Assembly: GCA_932521035.1 (NCBI GenBank)
Contig: OW051496.1
Span: forward strand, 10,602,001 to 10,666,000
DNA length: 64,000 nucleotides
Reading direction: 5' to 3'
DNA from: Oscheius dolichura
Lineage: Eukaryota; Nematoda; Chromadorea; Rhabditida; Rhabditidae
In this document: positions 12,821 through 24,689 of the stretch, in pieces
Layout: the number at the start of each line of letters is the position of its first letter
Position numbering within the stretch: the first letter of the stretch is position 1
The notes under the pieces: model-generated
Seen by the model: only the letters and a program-made list of their open reading frames with translations
What the model was told of the DNA's origin: nothing
Database searches by the model: none
Position numbers and translations under genes: made by a program

Positions 12821-13808
12821 TTAGATGTAATGCTGGTTTGGATCAGGGATGTTCCTCTTGAACGCGACGTGGAGTCCATCACCACAGTTGACCAAGAAGG
12901 AACGGGTGCGGGGGTCGGCGAAGATCTGAACCGTATCCTCCTTTTTTTCAAAAAAAGAGTAATTACCGCCTTGTTACATTCGTCAATCGCCTTGGTTTGA
13001 ACATCTTCTGGATCATAGTTGACCACTTTTCCACTCCACAGGGACTGAAATCGGCTGTGGTTATTGGAGAACTGAAGGGGCCCGGCTTGGTTCTCGATAG
13101 ACCGTTCCCCTGCACCCGTAAAGTCTCGGCAGGAGGATCATCTTTATCCCATACTGTTATAAAACTGTGGCGCCTTTATACCTCGGTATTTCCGAGACTT
13201 TACGGGTGCGGGGGAAAGGACTATCGAGCCGGGGTGCATCCGGTTTGGCCGGAGGGTGCCCTTCCCGGGAAACTCACATTATCGACGAGGATAACTCCTC
13301 CCGGTCGAAGCAGCTCCACACACCGATTATAATAATTCGTATAGTTCGGTTTATCCGCATCGATGAAAGCAAAGTCGAAGGTTCCCTTTTCCCCGTCAGC
13401 CAGGAGCCTAGCCAACGTTTCCAAAGCCGGCGCCTCGACGGCTTCAATCTTTTCCATCGTCTTTGGGCACTTCTTCAAAATCGGCAGGCCATGCTTCTTG
13501 AAGTTCTTATGGTCCACATCCAGGGTGCAGACCTTCCCCCCGTCGGGGATAGCCAACGCCCAAGCCAAGGCCGATGCCCCCGTGTAGGTACCAATATCGA
13601 TGACTTTCTTCCCTCCGATCAGTTCCAAAAAATGGGATCCAATGGTCAGGATTTCGGGTGCTCCGAGCATCACGGCCAGTTCAGCCTTATCCAGTGTCTC
13701 CTTCTGGAGTTCCTTCTGAAGAGGGTGCTGGACGACGGTCAGGCCACAGCAGTAATTGATAATAGGGTCGCCGGAGTTTTCGAAGCTCTTGGCTACGGTA
13801 TTGCTCAT
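12821..13808 (-). CDS. Caffeoyl-CoA-type O-methyltransferase, copy A
   Basis: Three exons on the minus strand: 13808-13278, 13044-12967 and 12925-12821. The join is 714 nt (237 aa). It is a SAM-dependent O-methyltransferase of the caffeoyl-CoA/catechol-O-methyltransferase-like class; nematode members are the comt genes, and the substrate cannot be told from sequence. Motifs include the SAM-binding [17 protein letters not shown], metal-binding region FAFIDADK, and DN at the end of exon 1 followed by LWSGKV. The C-terminus has [15 protein letters not shown]. Intron 1 carries a palindromic repeat; intron 2 is 41 nt. Exon 1 of this copy spans several exons of copies B and C, so introns were lost or gained. 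It is convergent with the carbonic anhydrase gene. Confidence 0.93.
13083..13234. repeat. Palindromic repeat family 1, long form (in COMT A intron 1)
   Basis: About 152 bp with outer ends resembling CGGCTTGGTTCTCGATAG and CTATCGAGCCGGGG. Inner arms are GCACCCGTAAAGTCTCGG and its complement. The interior GGAGGATCATCTTTAT is shared with the copy at 14914 and, inverted, with that at 32534. Confidence 0.85.
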
Positions 13809-14913
13809 CCTGGTTACTGAAATACTGGTTTAATTAACTGGGAAAGAAGAAAAGCGGCTAAGAAAGTGGTCAAGATTGTTTTCTCCCCTGTTTGCGCGAT
13901 TTATGGCGAGAATTTCGAATCTACTGCGTGCAGAAGCCGACCTTGCCCGCGGTGAACTTTGACCACGGGCAGACCGAGCCATTCTAGTGAAATACGCTCA
14001 TTTAAACTGCGGTGAATATTTGGTCTACGTGCGAAGCGTCCGGTTATCTCTAACCCCTCCATTCAACCAGGCGGCAGCATTTTCGAAAATTGAACAGCCA
14101 AAGATCAGCGGCAGTGATGCTGATATAGGAAAATTAGAAAAAAAGGGAAGTAGCAGAGTGGTGAAGATCTTTGTGATCCATTTTAGAAAGCCAAAAAATA
14201 GAAATCTCCCCAAGAGGACGGGATAATAAGGAACCGAACAGTTTATAGGTTCTCATTTCTTTAAATGTATAATATAAATAGTATAAAATAGTAGCTTTTG
14301 TAGAAAAAATTCTGGGCTACATTTAGGATATAAAAACAGTGGATAAAACGTTTAAAAAAACAGAAATTTGCCCAGTTTGAAGGTTGGAAAGTTATTTACC
14401 GCAAAAACCCGCGAAAATGGGAGTTTAAAATGCATAGAGTTGATGAGTAGGTATAATATGATTTAAAGATGGATTAATAGCAAGAAAATGAACAAAAATA
14501 CCAGAAAATAAAAGAGAAAACTGATAAATTTGAGTGTTGTTTTGTCCCTCACGAGGCGCGGGTCCACGTCTTGTTGTTTGTTTACTTGACAATTTCCCGC
14601 CTGCCCTTTCCTATTGATCGGGAGAGGGTGGTTGTTTTTTTCCATGTTTACATCCTTCCCTATCCTTCTTCTCCCCTCTTCCCATTTTTTAAAATAAACC
14701 CCTCAACAAAGATCCAAAACCCTGCGTGTGTGCCCGTGGCCTACAATGATCTTCCGCACCTGGCCGGTCGCAATAAAGACCAGCGTCAGTGTTGTTGATC
14801 TTGTGATGGCATTCGGCTAATTTGCTCCCGTATTTCGTTTTGCTTGGTTTTAAAGGTTAATTCAATCCACGGGGCCATAAATACCCGTCACTAGATCGCC
14901 CTCTAGTCCAAAA
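13809..14913. other. Intergenic region between COMT genes A and B
   Basis: No gene is supported. This is the shared upstream region of divergent COMT genes A and B, mostly AT-rich, with scattered A/T runs near 14250-14450. Confidence 0.4.
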
Positions 14914-15066
14914 GCTCGGTCCACGCTAGTCCAATCCCCTGCACCCGTAAAGTCTCGGCAGGAGGATCATCTTTATTCAAAATAGTTATAAAACAGCGGC
15001 GCCTTTATATCTTTCTCTTGCCGAGACTTTACGGGTGCAGAAAATCGGAGTATCGAGGACCGAACC
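14914..15066. repeat. Palindromic repeat family 1, long form (COMT B upstream)
   Basis: A foldback of about 153 bp with inner arms GCACCCGTAAAGTCTCGGCA and TGCCGAGACTTTACGGGTGC. Its interior resembles the copy at 13083, including GGCGCCTTTATA. It ends about 85 bp upstream of the COMT B start. Confidence 0.85.
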
Positions 15067-15150
15067 AGCCGAGAGGGTCTCTTGATATTTCCTGGCCTCT
15101 TTCCATTTGAATTGACCTCTCCTCCCGGAATTTTCTAAATTGGTTTCAGA

Positions 15151-16365
<1,215 letters not shown>

Positions 16366-17710
16366 AGAAGTGAGGCTGTAGTCTCTAGGCTCCAGGCTGC
16401 AAACAACCAGTGATAAGAGGGGAGGCTGGGTGATTCTGATAAGGGGATATTCAATAAATATGATAAATTATCGGTGCTTTATCTTTTTTCTCGGGATCCT
16501 GGGGGCCCATTCTCCTTGTACAGAGGAACTGACCCGGCTTGAAACTGGCTCCCTCGTCAGTGAGGTTCTGGAGCGACTGTGGCAGCCTAGCTTACCTTTA
16601 TAATCTTTTTTCAAAAAACCAGGGTTACGGTACATTTATCTCTTCGGGACCTTTTAGCCAAACGGCGAAGAAAAATCGACTTTTGGTCAAAAGGTCCCGC
16701 GCGGAATGCTTTGCAACCCGTTACAGTAACCCTTTTTTGGAAAAGAACTATAGATTCGCTTCGAGATTCCCTGAATTCTTATGACCTTGATATATCCTTC
16801 AAATTGACCTCCTTCCTTCGGCCAGTAGGTTCTTGTCTTCCGTCTAAAATTAGAAAGTCTGGAATTGGTCTCGAATCGAATGTAAAGATTCAGATATACT
16901 TCGTTTCAAGACCATTTGCAGGATCCCTGGCTCCTCCTATGGGCCTCAAGGCCTCCCTGTCCCGTCTGCTGTTTACCACTCGACCATCACAGGTCAGATT
17001 ACTCCTGTCCTCGATTTTCTGTCCTTTTCTGTACTTCCTTGTCCCTTGTTTACCCTAGTTTTCCCTACAAATATCTCGTTTTCCAGCCCCTTTGGTCAAA
17101 AATGGTACGAATCCCTCCCTTTCTCTCTATAGGCTCCACCCTTTTTGCCATTAGACCGCCGCCGACCTTCACGCCATGGCGGCTACCTCTAACTTCTCTC
17201 GGAGACATGCCACCCTCCTTTTTTGTATATTTTCTACACTAAAATCTCGTCACTAAAACGATAGAAAAGCTAAAAATTTATGAAAATCCATTAATTTCTG
17301 TGAAAAGCTCGCTTTAATGGACTTTTCCTCATTGCGCCCATTTCCGCGGGCTTTTTCCCATTTAAAAAGATTTCCCGTAAATCATTTTCTAAATTTTTGC
17401 ATTCTCATTAAAGTAGGAATGTTTATTTCTTCCTAAAATATAAATTTCCCCAAAAAAAAAGCCAAAAATCAGCGGAATTCCTTGATAAAACCGTCAGATT
17501 GCCAAGATAGTGCCCTTCTTGTTGTTTCCTTGGTTGCCGTTGATCTTTTCTTCTCCCTGCCGGCTGCTTATCATGTCCCATAAACTCGGTGAAATCATCC
17601 CTTTGCTGACAATTGATGACGAAAGACTTTTCCCCCCGCCCGCCCTCCGAATAGTGCCCAAGTGTAAACACATCTCCCTCGTCCGCCAGCCTCTCTAAAT
17701 TCCCCTTTTC
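16366..17710. other. Spacer between COMT genes B and C
   Basis: No gene is supported. It holds a shortened family 2 repeat at 16620-16740 and AT-rich DNA near 17230-17480. The probable promoter of COMT C precedes a CCTTTTCCAG leader acceptor at about 17704-17713. Confidence 0.4.
16620..16740. repeat. Repeat family 2 copy, internally shortened
   Basis: About 121 bp with ends AGGGTTACGGTAC and GTTACAGTAACCCTT. The central part that follows GAAAAATCGAC in full copies is missing, so the two inner arms sit closer together. Confidence 0.8.
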
Positions 17711-17716
17711 CAGAAA

Positions 17717-19050
17717 ATGACCACCGTTCACAAGAGCTACCACCACAATACCGACCCAATCATCGATTACTGTAGCAAGCACACCGTCCAGCAGCACCCA
17801 CTTCAGTTGGAACTTCAAGAACAGACCCTGAAGAATGCCGAGATGGCTATGATGCTCGGAGCCCCGGAAGTGTTGACCGTCGGGGCAAATTTCATCAAAC
17901 TCGTCCATGGAAAGAAGGCCATCGACGTGGGCACCTTTACCGGGGCGTCGGCTCTGGCTTGGGCGCTGGCTATGCCGGATGATGGCAAGGTGGGTAGCCT
18001 CCTCTTGGCTCTCGCGATCCTGGCGCGATTTTATCCTTCTGTCAAGTAGGGTTACCATTTGTTTGAGCTTTTAGCCAAACGGCGAAGAAAAATCGACTGG
18101 AAATCGAAAATCTCGATCACTTTTGGCCAAAAGGTCTCGTGCGGAATGTTTTGCAACCTGCTACGGTAATCCTATTTTTGGAGAACTATACGGTTAACTT
18201 TTCCTGCTCTGGTGAGCTACTTTTCCATTCCGCTGCATCCGTAAAATCTCGGTAGCGCGCCGTTCCTTTAGTTCAAATCCAATGCCGCGAGCTGCCGAGA
18301 TTTTACGTGTGCAGGCGCGCGATCGAATCTCAATTTTTTTCGCTTCTTCCACCCTAAAATAACCTTATTTTTTACTTTTTCTCTAGGGTTTTCAGTCCCC
18401 CTTTATTTTTAGCGCTTCCCAGGGCCACCCAAGGCTAGAATTCCCAGGTTCCTGACTCTTTTGGCATACTGTAGTCCTAGTAAGGAAGGGGGAACAGAAT
18501 AGCCTGAAGTAATACGCTGGCACTTCCTCCAAAAGAGGAAACACCCGTCAATTTTCAGGTCTATACCCTGGATGTCTCTCATGACAACTACCGGAAGCAT
18601 GGCCTACCCATAATTAATAAATGTACAAAGACTGCGGCCAAGATCAATGCCGTCGAGGGTCCGGCACTGGAATTCCTTGGTACTGGTCCTTTCTGGTGTC
18701 TATTATACCGTAATCCTTCTAGATAAATTGATCTCGGAGGGGCAAGAAGGCACCTTCGACTTTGCCTTCATCGACGCGGACAAGAACAACTATTCGAATT
18801 ATTATGAGCGGTGTGTACAGCTCCTGAAACCGGGAGGAGTCATTCTGGTGGATAATGTGAGTAGAAGTCGACTATAAAGACAGAGGAGATGGTTTAGGCC
18901 CTGTGGAGTGGAAGGGTCGCCAACTACAAGCCGGATGACGCCGCCTCCCGGGCCATTGACGAGCTCAATAAGAAGATCTTCAACGATAAGAGGACCAACT
19001 CCTTCCTCGTCAACTGTGGCGACGGGATCCATGTTGCTTTTAAGATTTAA
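17717..19050 (+). CDS. Caffeoyl-CoA-type O-methyltransferase, copy C
   Basis: Four exons: 17717-17989, 18559-18679, 18723-18856 and 18898-19050. The join is 681 nt (226 aa). A TTTTCCAG acceptor three bases before the ATG suggests leader trans-splicing. Motifs: [16 protein letters not shown] (SAM), [11 protein letters not shown] and DN-ALWSGRV (metal/substrate side), C-terminal [16 protein letters not shown]. An AATAAA overlaps the stop codon region. Exon boundaries match copy B except that B splits exon 1. It lies in inverted orientation to copy A, with which it shares downstream sequence. A specific substrate cannot be assigned. Confidence 0.93.
18043..18180. repeat. Repeat family 2 copy in COMT C intron 1
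   Basis: About 138 bp from AGGGTTACCATTTG to GCTACGGTAATCCTA, with the same inner GGTC...GACC-type arms as the other copies. Confidence 0.8.
18234..18313. repeat. Palindromic repeat family 1, short form
   Basis: About 80 bp with arms GCATCCGTAAAATCTCGG and CCGAGATTTTACGTGTGC. The interior GTTC(C)TTTAGTTCAAA matches the short-form copies at 57198, 57812 and 58374. It sits 54 bp after a family 2 copy in the same COMT intron. Confidence 0.85.
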
Positions 19051-19126
19051 TAAAGATTTAACCTATTTGGGACCAAGAGAACGGTGAAAAATACAAAATA
19101 TCCTTCTATAGTTTTTTTTTCAATAA

Positions 19127-19243
19127 TAGGGTTACGGTAACGGGTGGCAAAACATTCCGCGCGGGACCTTTTCACCAAAAGTGATCGGGATTATCGATTT
19201 CCAGTCGATTTCTCTTCGCCGTTTAACCAAAAGGTCCCGAAGA
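19127..19243. repeat. Repeat family 2 copy, one end lost
   Basis: The left end AGGGTTACGGTAACGGG is intact. The right terminal part present in the partner copy at 12571 is missing, so the element joins directly to GACTGAATGACCC of the downstream gene. Confidence 0.8.
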
Positions 19244-19254
19244 GACAAGACTGA

Positions 19255-20072
19255 ATGACCCAAAGGGTTAAAAATCAATCGTTCCCGTACTATAGGAAGT
19301 ATTACGACGGGACAAAGGAGGAGAGGGAGCCTAATTGGGTCGGGCTGACCCATCCCACCGCTCAGTACTTCCCGTGCTCCGCTCCGACCATGCCCACCTG
19401 TTATAATCCATTCGAAGAGCTACAACCCAATCGCTACAAAGAATTCCTCCTCTCAGCCAAGAAGACCTACAATTCGGCCATCGCCTGGCCCTATTGGGAT
19501 CCCGTTTTGGCCGCAAGATACGGTAGAAATGAATTTATTTAATGGGTTCCATATTTCCAGTACGCCTGGCCCTACCCTGCCGCCAAAACGGGATCCCAAT
19601 AGGGCTAGGCGATATCAATTGCGTTGGGTGGCTGATTGTGAATACTTCACTATATTTTGGAGTTCAGGGAGCGAAGTCCTTCAACTTCGTCTTATAGTCC
19701 GTTTCCAGCCCCCCTTCTGGCAATTTCTTACTCCATTTGCTCCTCGACAGCATAAAAACATAACGGCTTTTGAATATTATTATTTTTTCTTGATGTAAGG
19801 AATTTTAGGTACTTAGAATGGAAAAGTTTTTTTTTTCAGGGTGTGCGGGTTTCATCTTTTGATGGCCTTCTGCCTTTTTATGTACCTAATAGTAGGACAA
19901 GACATCAAGGTAAACCTTCTAAAAAATAAAGAAAACAAACTGAGCCATGTTTTTAGGAGAAAAGCCAGTCCCCTGTGTAACCTGTGGCTGTACATGCTCC
20001 AAAAGATGTTCCATTTCACGCAATCCGGAAGAAAAATCAGCCAAAGTAGAGAAGAATAACGGGGAATTGTAG
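19255..20072 (+). CDS. Unrecognised protein, middle exon uncertain
   Basis: I do not recognise this gene. Exon 1 (19255-19522) encodes a Tyr/Pro/Trp-rich stretch including REPNWVGLTHPTAQYFPC and AIAWPYWDPVLAARYG. The last two exons (19840-19909 and 19957-20072) join with good splice sites and read VRVSSFDGLLPFYVP, then a Cys-rich CVTCGCTCSKRC, and stop at 20072. The link between is unresolved: exon 1 ends in phase 1, and 19561 onward repeats the CGCCTGGCCCTA of exon 1 within an inverted repeat. The start ATG is supported because the decayed inverted copy at 12447-12550 keeps the same opening MTQ-V-NQ-FP. There is no TM segment or signal peptide. Function unknown. Confidence 0.5.
19490..19601. 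repeat. Inverted repeat across an exon end of the unknown gene
   Basis: CGCCTGGCCCTATTGGGATC with the following CCGTTTTGGC (about 19490-19520) is complemented by GCCAAAACGGGATCCCAATA with the following GGGCTAGGCG (about 19573-19601). Roughly 30 bp arms with one mismatch enclose about 55 bp. The CGCCTGGCCCTA unit is also repeated directly at 19563. Confidence 0.8.
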
Positions 20073-20254
20073 AAGAAGCGGGTGGGAAGAAGATTCTGTG
20101 TATCATTCGGCTGTCTGACTGTTTCTTCCTTTTCACTAAATATTCTATTGGTCCAAAAGAAAGAAGGGACTGGCTCATCCCCCTCCAAAAAAAAGTATAG
20201 TAGAAGAGCCCCTGTTTATTGTGTCGCGAACCTCTCCTGCCTCCATCTCTCACT

Positions 20255-20401
20255 ATGCCTGTCTGTGCCTCCGTGATCGTCGTCCGAAATTGCCTCCACT
20301 CCATTAAGGAGACCTATAACTGGCTCGTGGCCGAGCATCGGGAGCGTCTCATCCGGGCCAGGTACTGTAATCCCACTCAATTCCCTCCTAAATTGTCTTG
20401 A
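20255..20401 (+). CDS. Possible small protein of 48 aa
   Basis: A short frame beginning MPVCASVIVVRNCLHSIKE and continuing TYNWLVAEHRERLIRARY. The amphipathic, charged character and balanced codons look more like a real exon than a chance frame. It may be only the first exon, since a GTACTG donor follows the ARA codons at about 20359. I recognise no domain and see no clear leader acceptor upstream. Confidence 0.35.
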   Translation: MPVCASVIVVRNCLHSIKETYNWLVAEHRERLIRARYCNPTQFPPKLS

Positions 20402-20541
20402 CTGACGCCGTGCCTCGCGCTCTTCGGAAGGAGAAACCAAACCATTGGACAGAAAATCGTAAAAGGCTCCAGTTGTAGAATATTCTGATCATTTTTGTAA
20501 AATAATGTAAAATAAATCCTCGAAAATCTTTATTAAAAGAC

Positions 20542-21111
20542 CTATGTCTTCTTTTGCTTGTGTCGTTTAGAGGAGACTCCGCCCTTCATGCTGACTTCCG
20601 CTGCCAGACTCTGCACCTGTTCCAGAGTGTCGTCCTCGTCCGACTTCTCCTGATAGAAGCCCTTAGCTATCTTCTCTTGCTTATCCTTCTCCAACTCGTC
20701 TTCTTTCTTCTTCCTCTCGCTCCTTGTCGGCTCCTTGATTTTCGGATATTTCGACTCTCCCTCCTCTGACTTCTTCTCGTCTCCATCTTTTTCACTCCTC
20801 TTTGCTGTATCCGTTTTACTTCCTTTCGGCTTGCTCGACGATGATTTTTTAATTTCTGCTGCTTGTTCTTTGGCTTCTATCTTCTCCGTCTGTTTCTGTT
20901 TATTATTTGATTTCGTTACCGAACCAGTTGGTAATGGCTGAGGTCGTGATTTAGGCGATTTCTTCTTGTTTCCTGTATTCTTCTTGGGTTGCGGTTTCTT
21001 CTTTGCTTCTGGCGCTTTCTTCTTTCCACAGAGAAACAGTAAAAGAAATGGCGTCCCAATGAATATCATCAATTGTAGCAAAGGTTTCAAGAATATGTGA
21101 AACACCAGCAT
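20542..21111 (-). CDS. Lys-rich single-pass membrane protein
   Basis: A single-exon frame of 189 aa on the minus strand. Residues 1-28 (MLVFHIFLKPLLQLMIFIGT and on) form one hydr­ophobic segment that would act as a signal anchor. The rest is highly charged: Lys/Pro-rich at 30-60, Ser/Lys-rich at 85-105, Glu/Lys-rich at 110-155, then a short less-biased tail (LEQVQSLAAEVSMKGG). A minus-strand AATAAA lies about 8 bp after the stop, so the 3' UTR is very short. It is divergent from the ribophorin gene (690 bp apart). I do not recognise the family; the layout suggests a small ER or nuclear-envelope protein with a basic cytosolic tail, which is inference only. Confidence 0.75.
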   Translation of the reverse strand: MLVFHIFLKPLLQLMIFIGTPFLLLFLCGKKKAPEAKKKPQPKKNTGNKKKSPKSRPQPLPTGSVTKSNNKQKQTEKIEAKEQAAEIKKSSSSKPKGSKTDTAKRSEKDGDEKKSEEGESKYPKIKEPTRSERKKKEDELEKDKQEKIAKGFYQEKSDEDDTLEQVQSLAAEVSMKGGVSSKRHKQKKT

Positions 21112-21790
21112 TTAGCCAATGGGGCATGGAAATGACTTTATAGAATCTGTTTTCTACAAAATTATAGGATTAGCCGAATAAATACATTTTTACAAGCGAA
21201 AGAAACTGAACTGTTTCGTCGAAAAAAAAAGAAATGAGGTTCACAACGAGAAAACTATGCGCCCGACGCGTTTTTGCGTTAAGTAACACGCGTCCTCTCC
21301 TTTCTTCATTTCATCGTTTATTTCTCCCCCGTGCGCATCGTTGTTGCAAATGTCTCTTCTTGTAACATAAGCGTTGTAAAATACACATTATCTTGCTCGT
21401 AATATAGCAACATATTATAATTGCTTATCTGTAGCATCACATATAAATGGAACAATATTTGATCCACAGATTCAATGTATTTTGTACAGCTTTATGCTGC
21501 AAACAAGAGGAAAAAAATTCCCACCCGATTAAAGGCTTGTTGACCCGAGTCTCGCAGCGGCCAGATAACTCGGAACATACGTGGTTTGAACTTGTAAAAG
21601 ATGGAGCATTCTTGCACATTTATGTCAATGTTACTTGGTTTTTTTATATATTCATTCAGTAGCCGTTCTTCTGAACATAGCGTATGACATATATTACTCA
21701 TTGTTTCAATATAAAAATAGCGTATATATGTGTTTTATTGCTGCTGTTTGTTCTTTTCCGTAGTAGATCTTTCGTGAAAACTATTCTGAT
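21112..21790. promoter_or_regulatory. Divergent promoter region of the Lys-rich gene and the ribophorin operon
   Basis: About 690 bp of AT-rich DNA with no gene I can support. It ends in a TTTTCAG acceptor (about 21790-21796) six bases before the ribophorin start. It should hold the promoter of the three-gene cluster. Confidence 0.45.
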
Positions 21791-21801
21791 TTTCAGGTAA
21801 A

Positions 21802-22984
21802 ATGAGACCTACCATCTTCTTGGTGACAACATTCCTAGCTATTGTCTCCTCAACGTTGGGACAGGTATATTTCGTATCCTGAAAATTATATTCTACATAA
21901 TTATTTTAGAACAAACCGGCAGTTGTCGATGTTGCTGTAGAAAACTTGAAAATTGGAATTCTAGGAAAAGAAGACACTCCTACTGGAAGTAACCTCGATT
22001 CGTAAGTTGTTTTCGATCACCATATCAATGATATTTTTGAATGATCATTAAAAATCTCTGGTTTCAGTGTTGCTGCATTCTCAAAATTATCGAAAGTCAT
22101 CGAAGCTGATCAGACCAAGAGAATCTATGCATCCGTGTCTCTAAAAGATAAAGCTACTGGAAAGCCCTTCAAAGCTCATCAAGTTTTCGCTATCTTTGCT
22201 CATGAAACTGGCCACGAGTCTATCTTTGTTTTCGATTCTGAGGGAGCAGGAGCGTACCATCTGGACATAGTTGGTTTTCTTTCTAAAATTTAATCTTCAT
22301 TATTTACAGAATCTTGCAAAGGGCTACAAAGACTTCGATGGAATTTCTGGTAAATATTCCATCCGTTTTATCTCTGGTGACGCTTTGATGAAAAATCCAA
22401 TTGACTTTATCTTTGTAAGTTTATTCCCAGTTTCCAAATGATTTTATTAGGCCGATGTAAAACTTACTATTCCAACCGTTGCCACTCCGGTTGTGCCGAA
22501 AAGCCAGCAGGTCACTTATGAGCCATTGAAGGAGATTGTTCACATGTTCCGTCAACCTGACAAACGCCCTCCTACTGTTGTTTCTTTTGCATTTGCCCTT
22601 ATCTGCCTGGCTCCATTAGTACTTCTTCTTATCTTGGTTAGTTTGCTTTTTTTATTTTTTTAGGTAATATTTTACAGTGGCTCGCTATTGGAATCAATTT
22701 CGGAAATATGCCTGCTTCTATCTGGGTGCCCGTGTTCCATTTGAGTTTAGCAGGTTGGCTATTCGCCTTACATTTGCATCATTTTTATTCAGCTGTCTTT
22801 GGCCTGTACTTTATTTTCTGGCTCCAGTTGAACATGTTCGAAACCTTGAAATATTTGGCTATTTTCGGAGCTGTTGCGTTCTTCTCCGGAAATCGTGTGT
22901 TGAGACATTTGTCTACCCAGAGAAAGTGAGTTCCTGTGATTGTTACTATTAGCGGAGCATCATTTTAGAGCCAAGACTGAATAG
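21802..22984 (+). CDS. ostd-1: Ribophorin II / OST delta subunit
   Basis: Seven exons: 21802-21864, 21910-22001, 22068-22269, 22310-22414, 22451-22636, 22678-22925 and 22969-22984. The join is 912 nt (303 aa). It is a subunit of the ER oligosaccharyltransferase complex, which transfers glycans to Asn residues. A signal peptide (about residues 1-20, ending STLGQ) precedes a luminal beta-rich region. A conserved EIVHMFRQPDKRPPTVVSFAF leads into three C-terminal membrane segments. The end is Lys-rich (QRKAKTE). It is short compared with the mammalian protein, as in other nematodes. It is first of three same-strand genes spaced 326 and 206 bp apart, consistent with an operon. Codon use is AT-rich. 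Confidence 0.93.
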
Positions 22985-23310
22985 GACCTCACAACAACAT
23001 CTAGAATATCGTTTCTGATGCTACTTCAGGCGAACAGGCCATCTCATCAAATTCTAGTGATTGTATTTATTTTCTTATGTTGTTTCGGGCGTTTTAACTT
23101 ATTGTTCTCTTAATAATGATCGATCACCATTGCTTGCGAGTGTTTCTGGGTTCTTGCTCGTGTATTATCTTTTGTGACTGTTCTTGTTGCGTTTATATTT
23201 CATTTGTTCTTTTAGTAAATATTTATTTAAAATTATTTTCTGCGTCTTTGTGGTCGCTCTCCTCTGTTTTCGTCTAAAAATTTGTAATTATTATTTTTTC
23301 ACAATCCTAG

Positions 23311-24483
23311 ATGTCTCTTGCTAAAAATTTAAAGCAGTTGACAAGCATTGGTCCGCGGCCAATAGTTACCTGGGATAAAGCCGAGAGAATACGGAGGAAT
23401 GAGGAAATCTGGGCCAATCCTGAATCAATTGTCCATCGTTTGCCCGATCATTATAAGAAACGATACTGGGACAACCTTTTACGAGATGCTGCACCAGTTC
23501 ATTACAGGTATTCAAACATCATTTTTTATGTTTATTTATAGGCCTCCTACTACACGATATATGTGGGATCCTGTTAGAAATATTGAACTAGAACAAGAAA
23601 ATTATCCAATTGTTGGAATTAAACCAGCGGAGGCTGACATGGGCCTTTGGGGAGGTGAAGGGGTCGTGAAAGGATGGATCGAATCTAGACCATACACTAA
23701 AAAGAAGGTCCTCCCAAGGTTTGATCGGTGGTTTAAATTTTATCTCAAACTTTATCTAGAAATTGGGTTCCACGTCTCTTTTTCCCAGCATTAAAAAGAG
23801 CTGTTCTTTATTCTGAAATATTGGATAAATATATGAAGGTATCTTTTTAGACGTATTTATTGCATTCATCGTGTGTTCAGATTACTATTACTGAGAGAGC
23901 ATACCGTCTCATTGAACAACATTATGGTCTTGACTATTACATTTTAGAAACGCCTGAAATTGATCTCAGTTCAAAGTTAGGAAATAGGTTAGTGCTCCAT
24001 TCCTTCTTCTTTTAAAAACAAGATGTTTTTCAGGTTGAAGCGAGAGATGCTTATTAAGTTATCTACAAAGGACTATTATCCAGAGGATGAAGAGCGGCAG
24101 AATTATATTAATAAAAAGTAAAGCTCTCTTTTAATTTTAATTTTTTTACATTGTAGATATGCTAAGTTTATGATACCTCTAGAGGAGGCCGAATGGATAG
24201 GGCTTGATCTAAACGAGGCCGCTAGAAAACAGCAAGAACTGGAAGAATCCCGAGTACCAGAACCGTTGAAGTATCGGTAAGTATATTATTTCTCACGTTG
24301 CTTTTCTTATTATTATGGGTATAATAACTTTGCAGATTAGAACGGGAGCTTGTACAAAAATTAATGGTTGGAACTGACGTTGTTACAAATGAAGATGATT
24401 TCCGACCCAAGACAGAAGAAAGCAAATTTGGAGAGCGACTTCTCGGTAAATACATGAATCCAATAGCAAAGAAGTTCAAATAA
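23311..24483 (+). CDS. mrpl-28: Mitochondrial ribosomal protein L28
   Basis: Seven exons: 23311-23507, 23542-23718, 23760-23838, 23881-23987, 24034-24117, 24157-24276 and 24336-24483. The join is 912 nt (303 aa). A component of the large mitoribosomal subunit. Family hallmarks in order: VHRLPDHYKKRY, APVHYRPP, MGLWGGEGVVKGWI, LYSEILDKYMKITIT, HYGLDYYILETPEIDLSSK, LKREMLIKLS, and IPLEEAEWIGL. The ATG follows directly on a CCTAG acceptor, so almost no 5' UTR would remain after trans-splicing; with the 326-bp gap to the ribophorin gene this suggests SL2 addition in an operon. Confidence 0.95.
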
Positions 24484-24689
24484 TGCACATCTGTTAGTAA
24501 GTCTGCCTATTCTACTAAACAATGTAAATATTAGGATAGTGTGCTATCGATGATTGTTATTTTTGTTTGTTTTTGATAAAGATATATCTGGTGCTTCAAT
24601 CTACTTTGTTTTATTGTTGTCGCGTAGACATATAAGAACTTTATTATTGCATGTTATGCTTATTTATCGACTTATAAAAATGTTTTAAG

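Noticed and set aside
13167..13820. 217-codon plus-strand frame
   Set aside because: It is the antisense shadow of COMT copy A exon 1.
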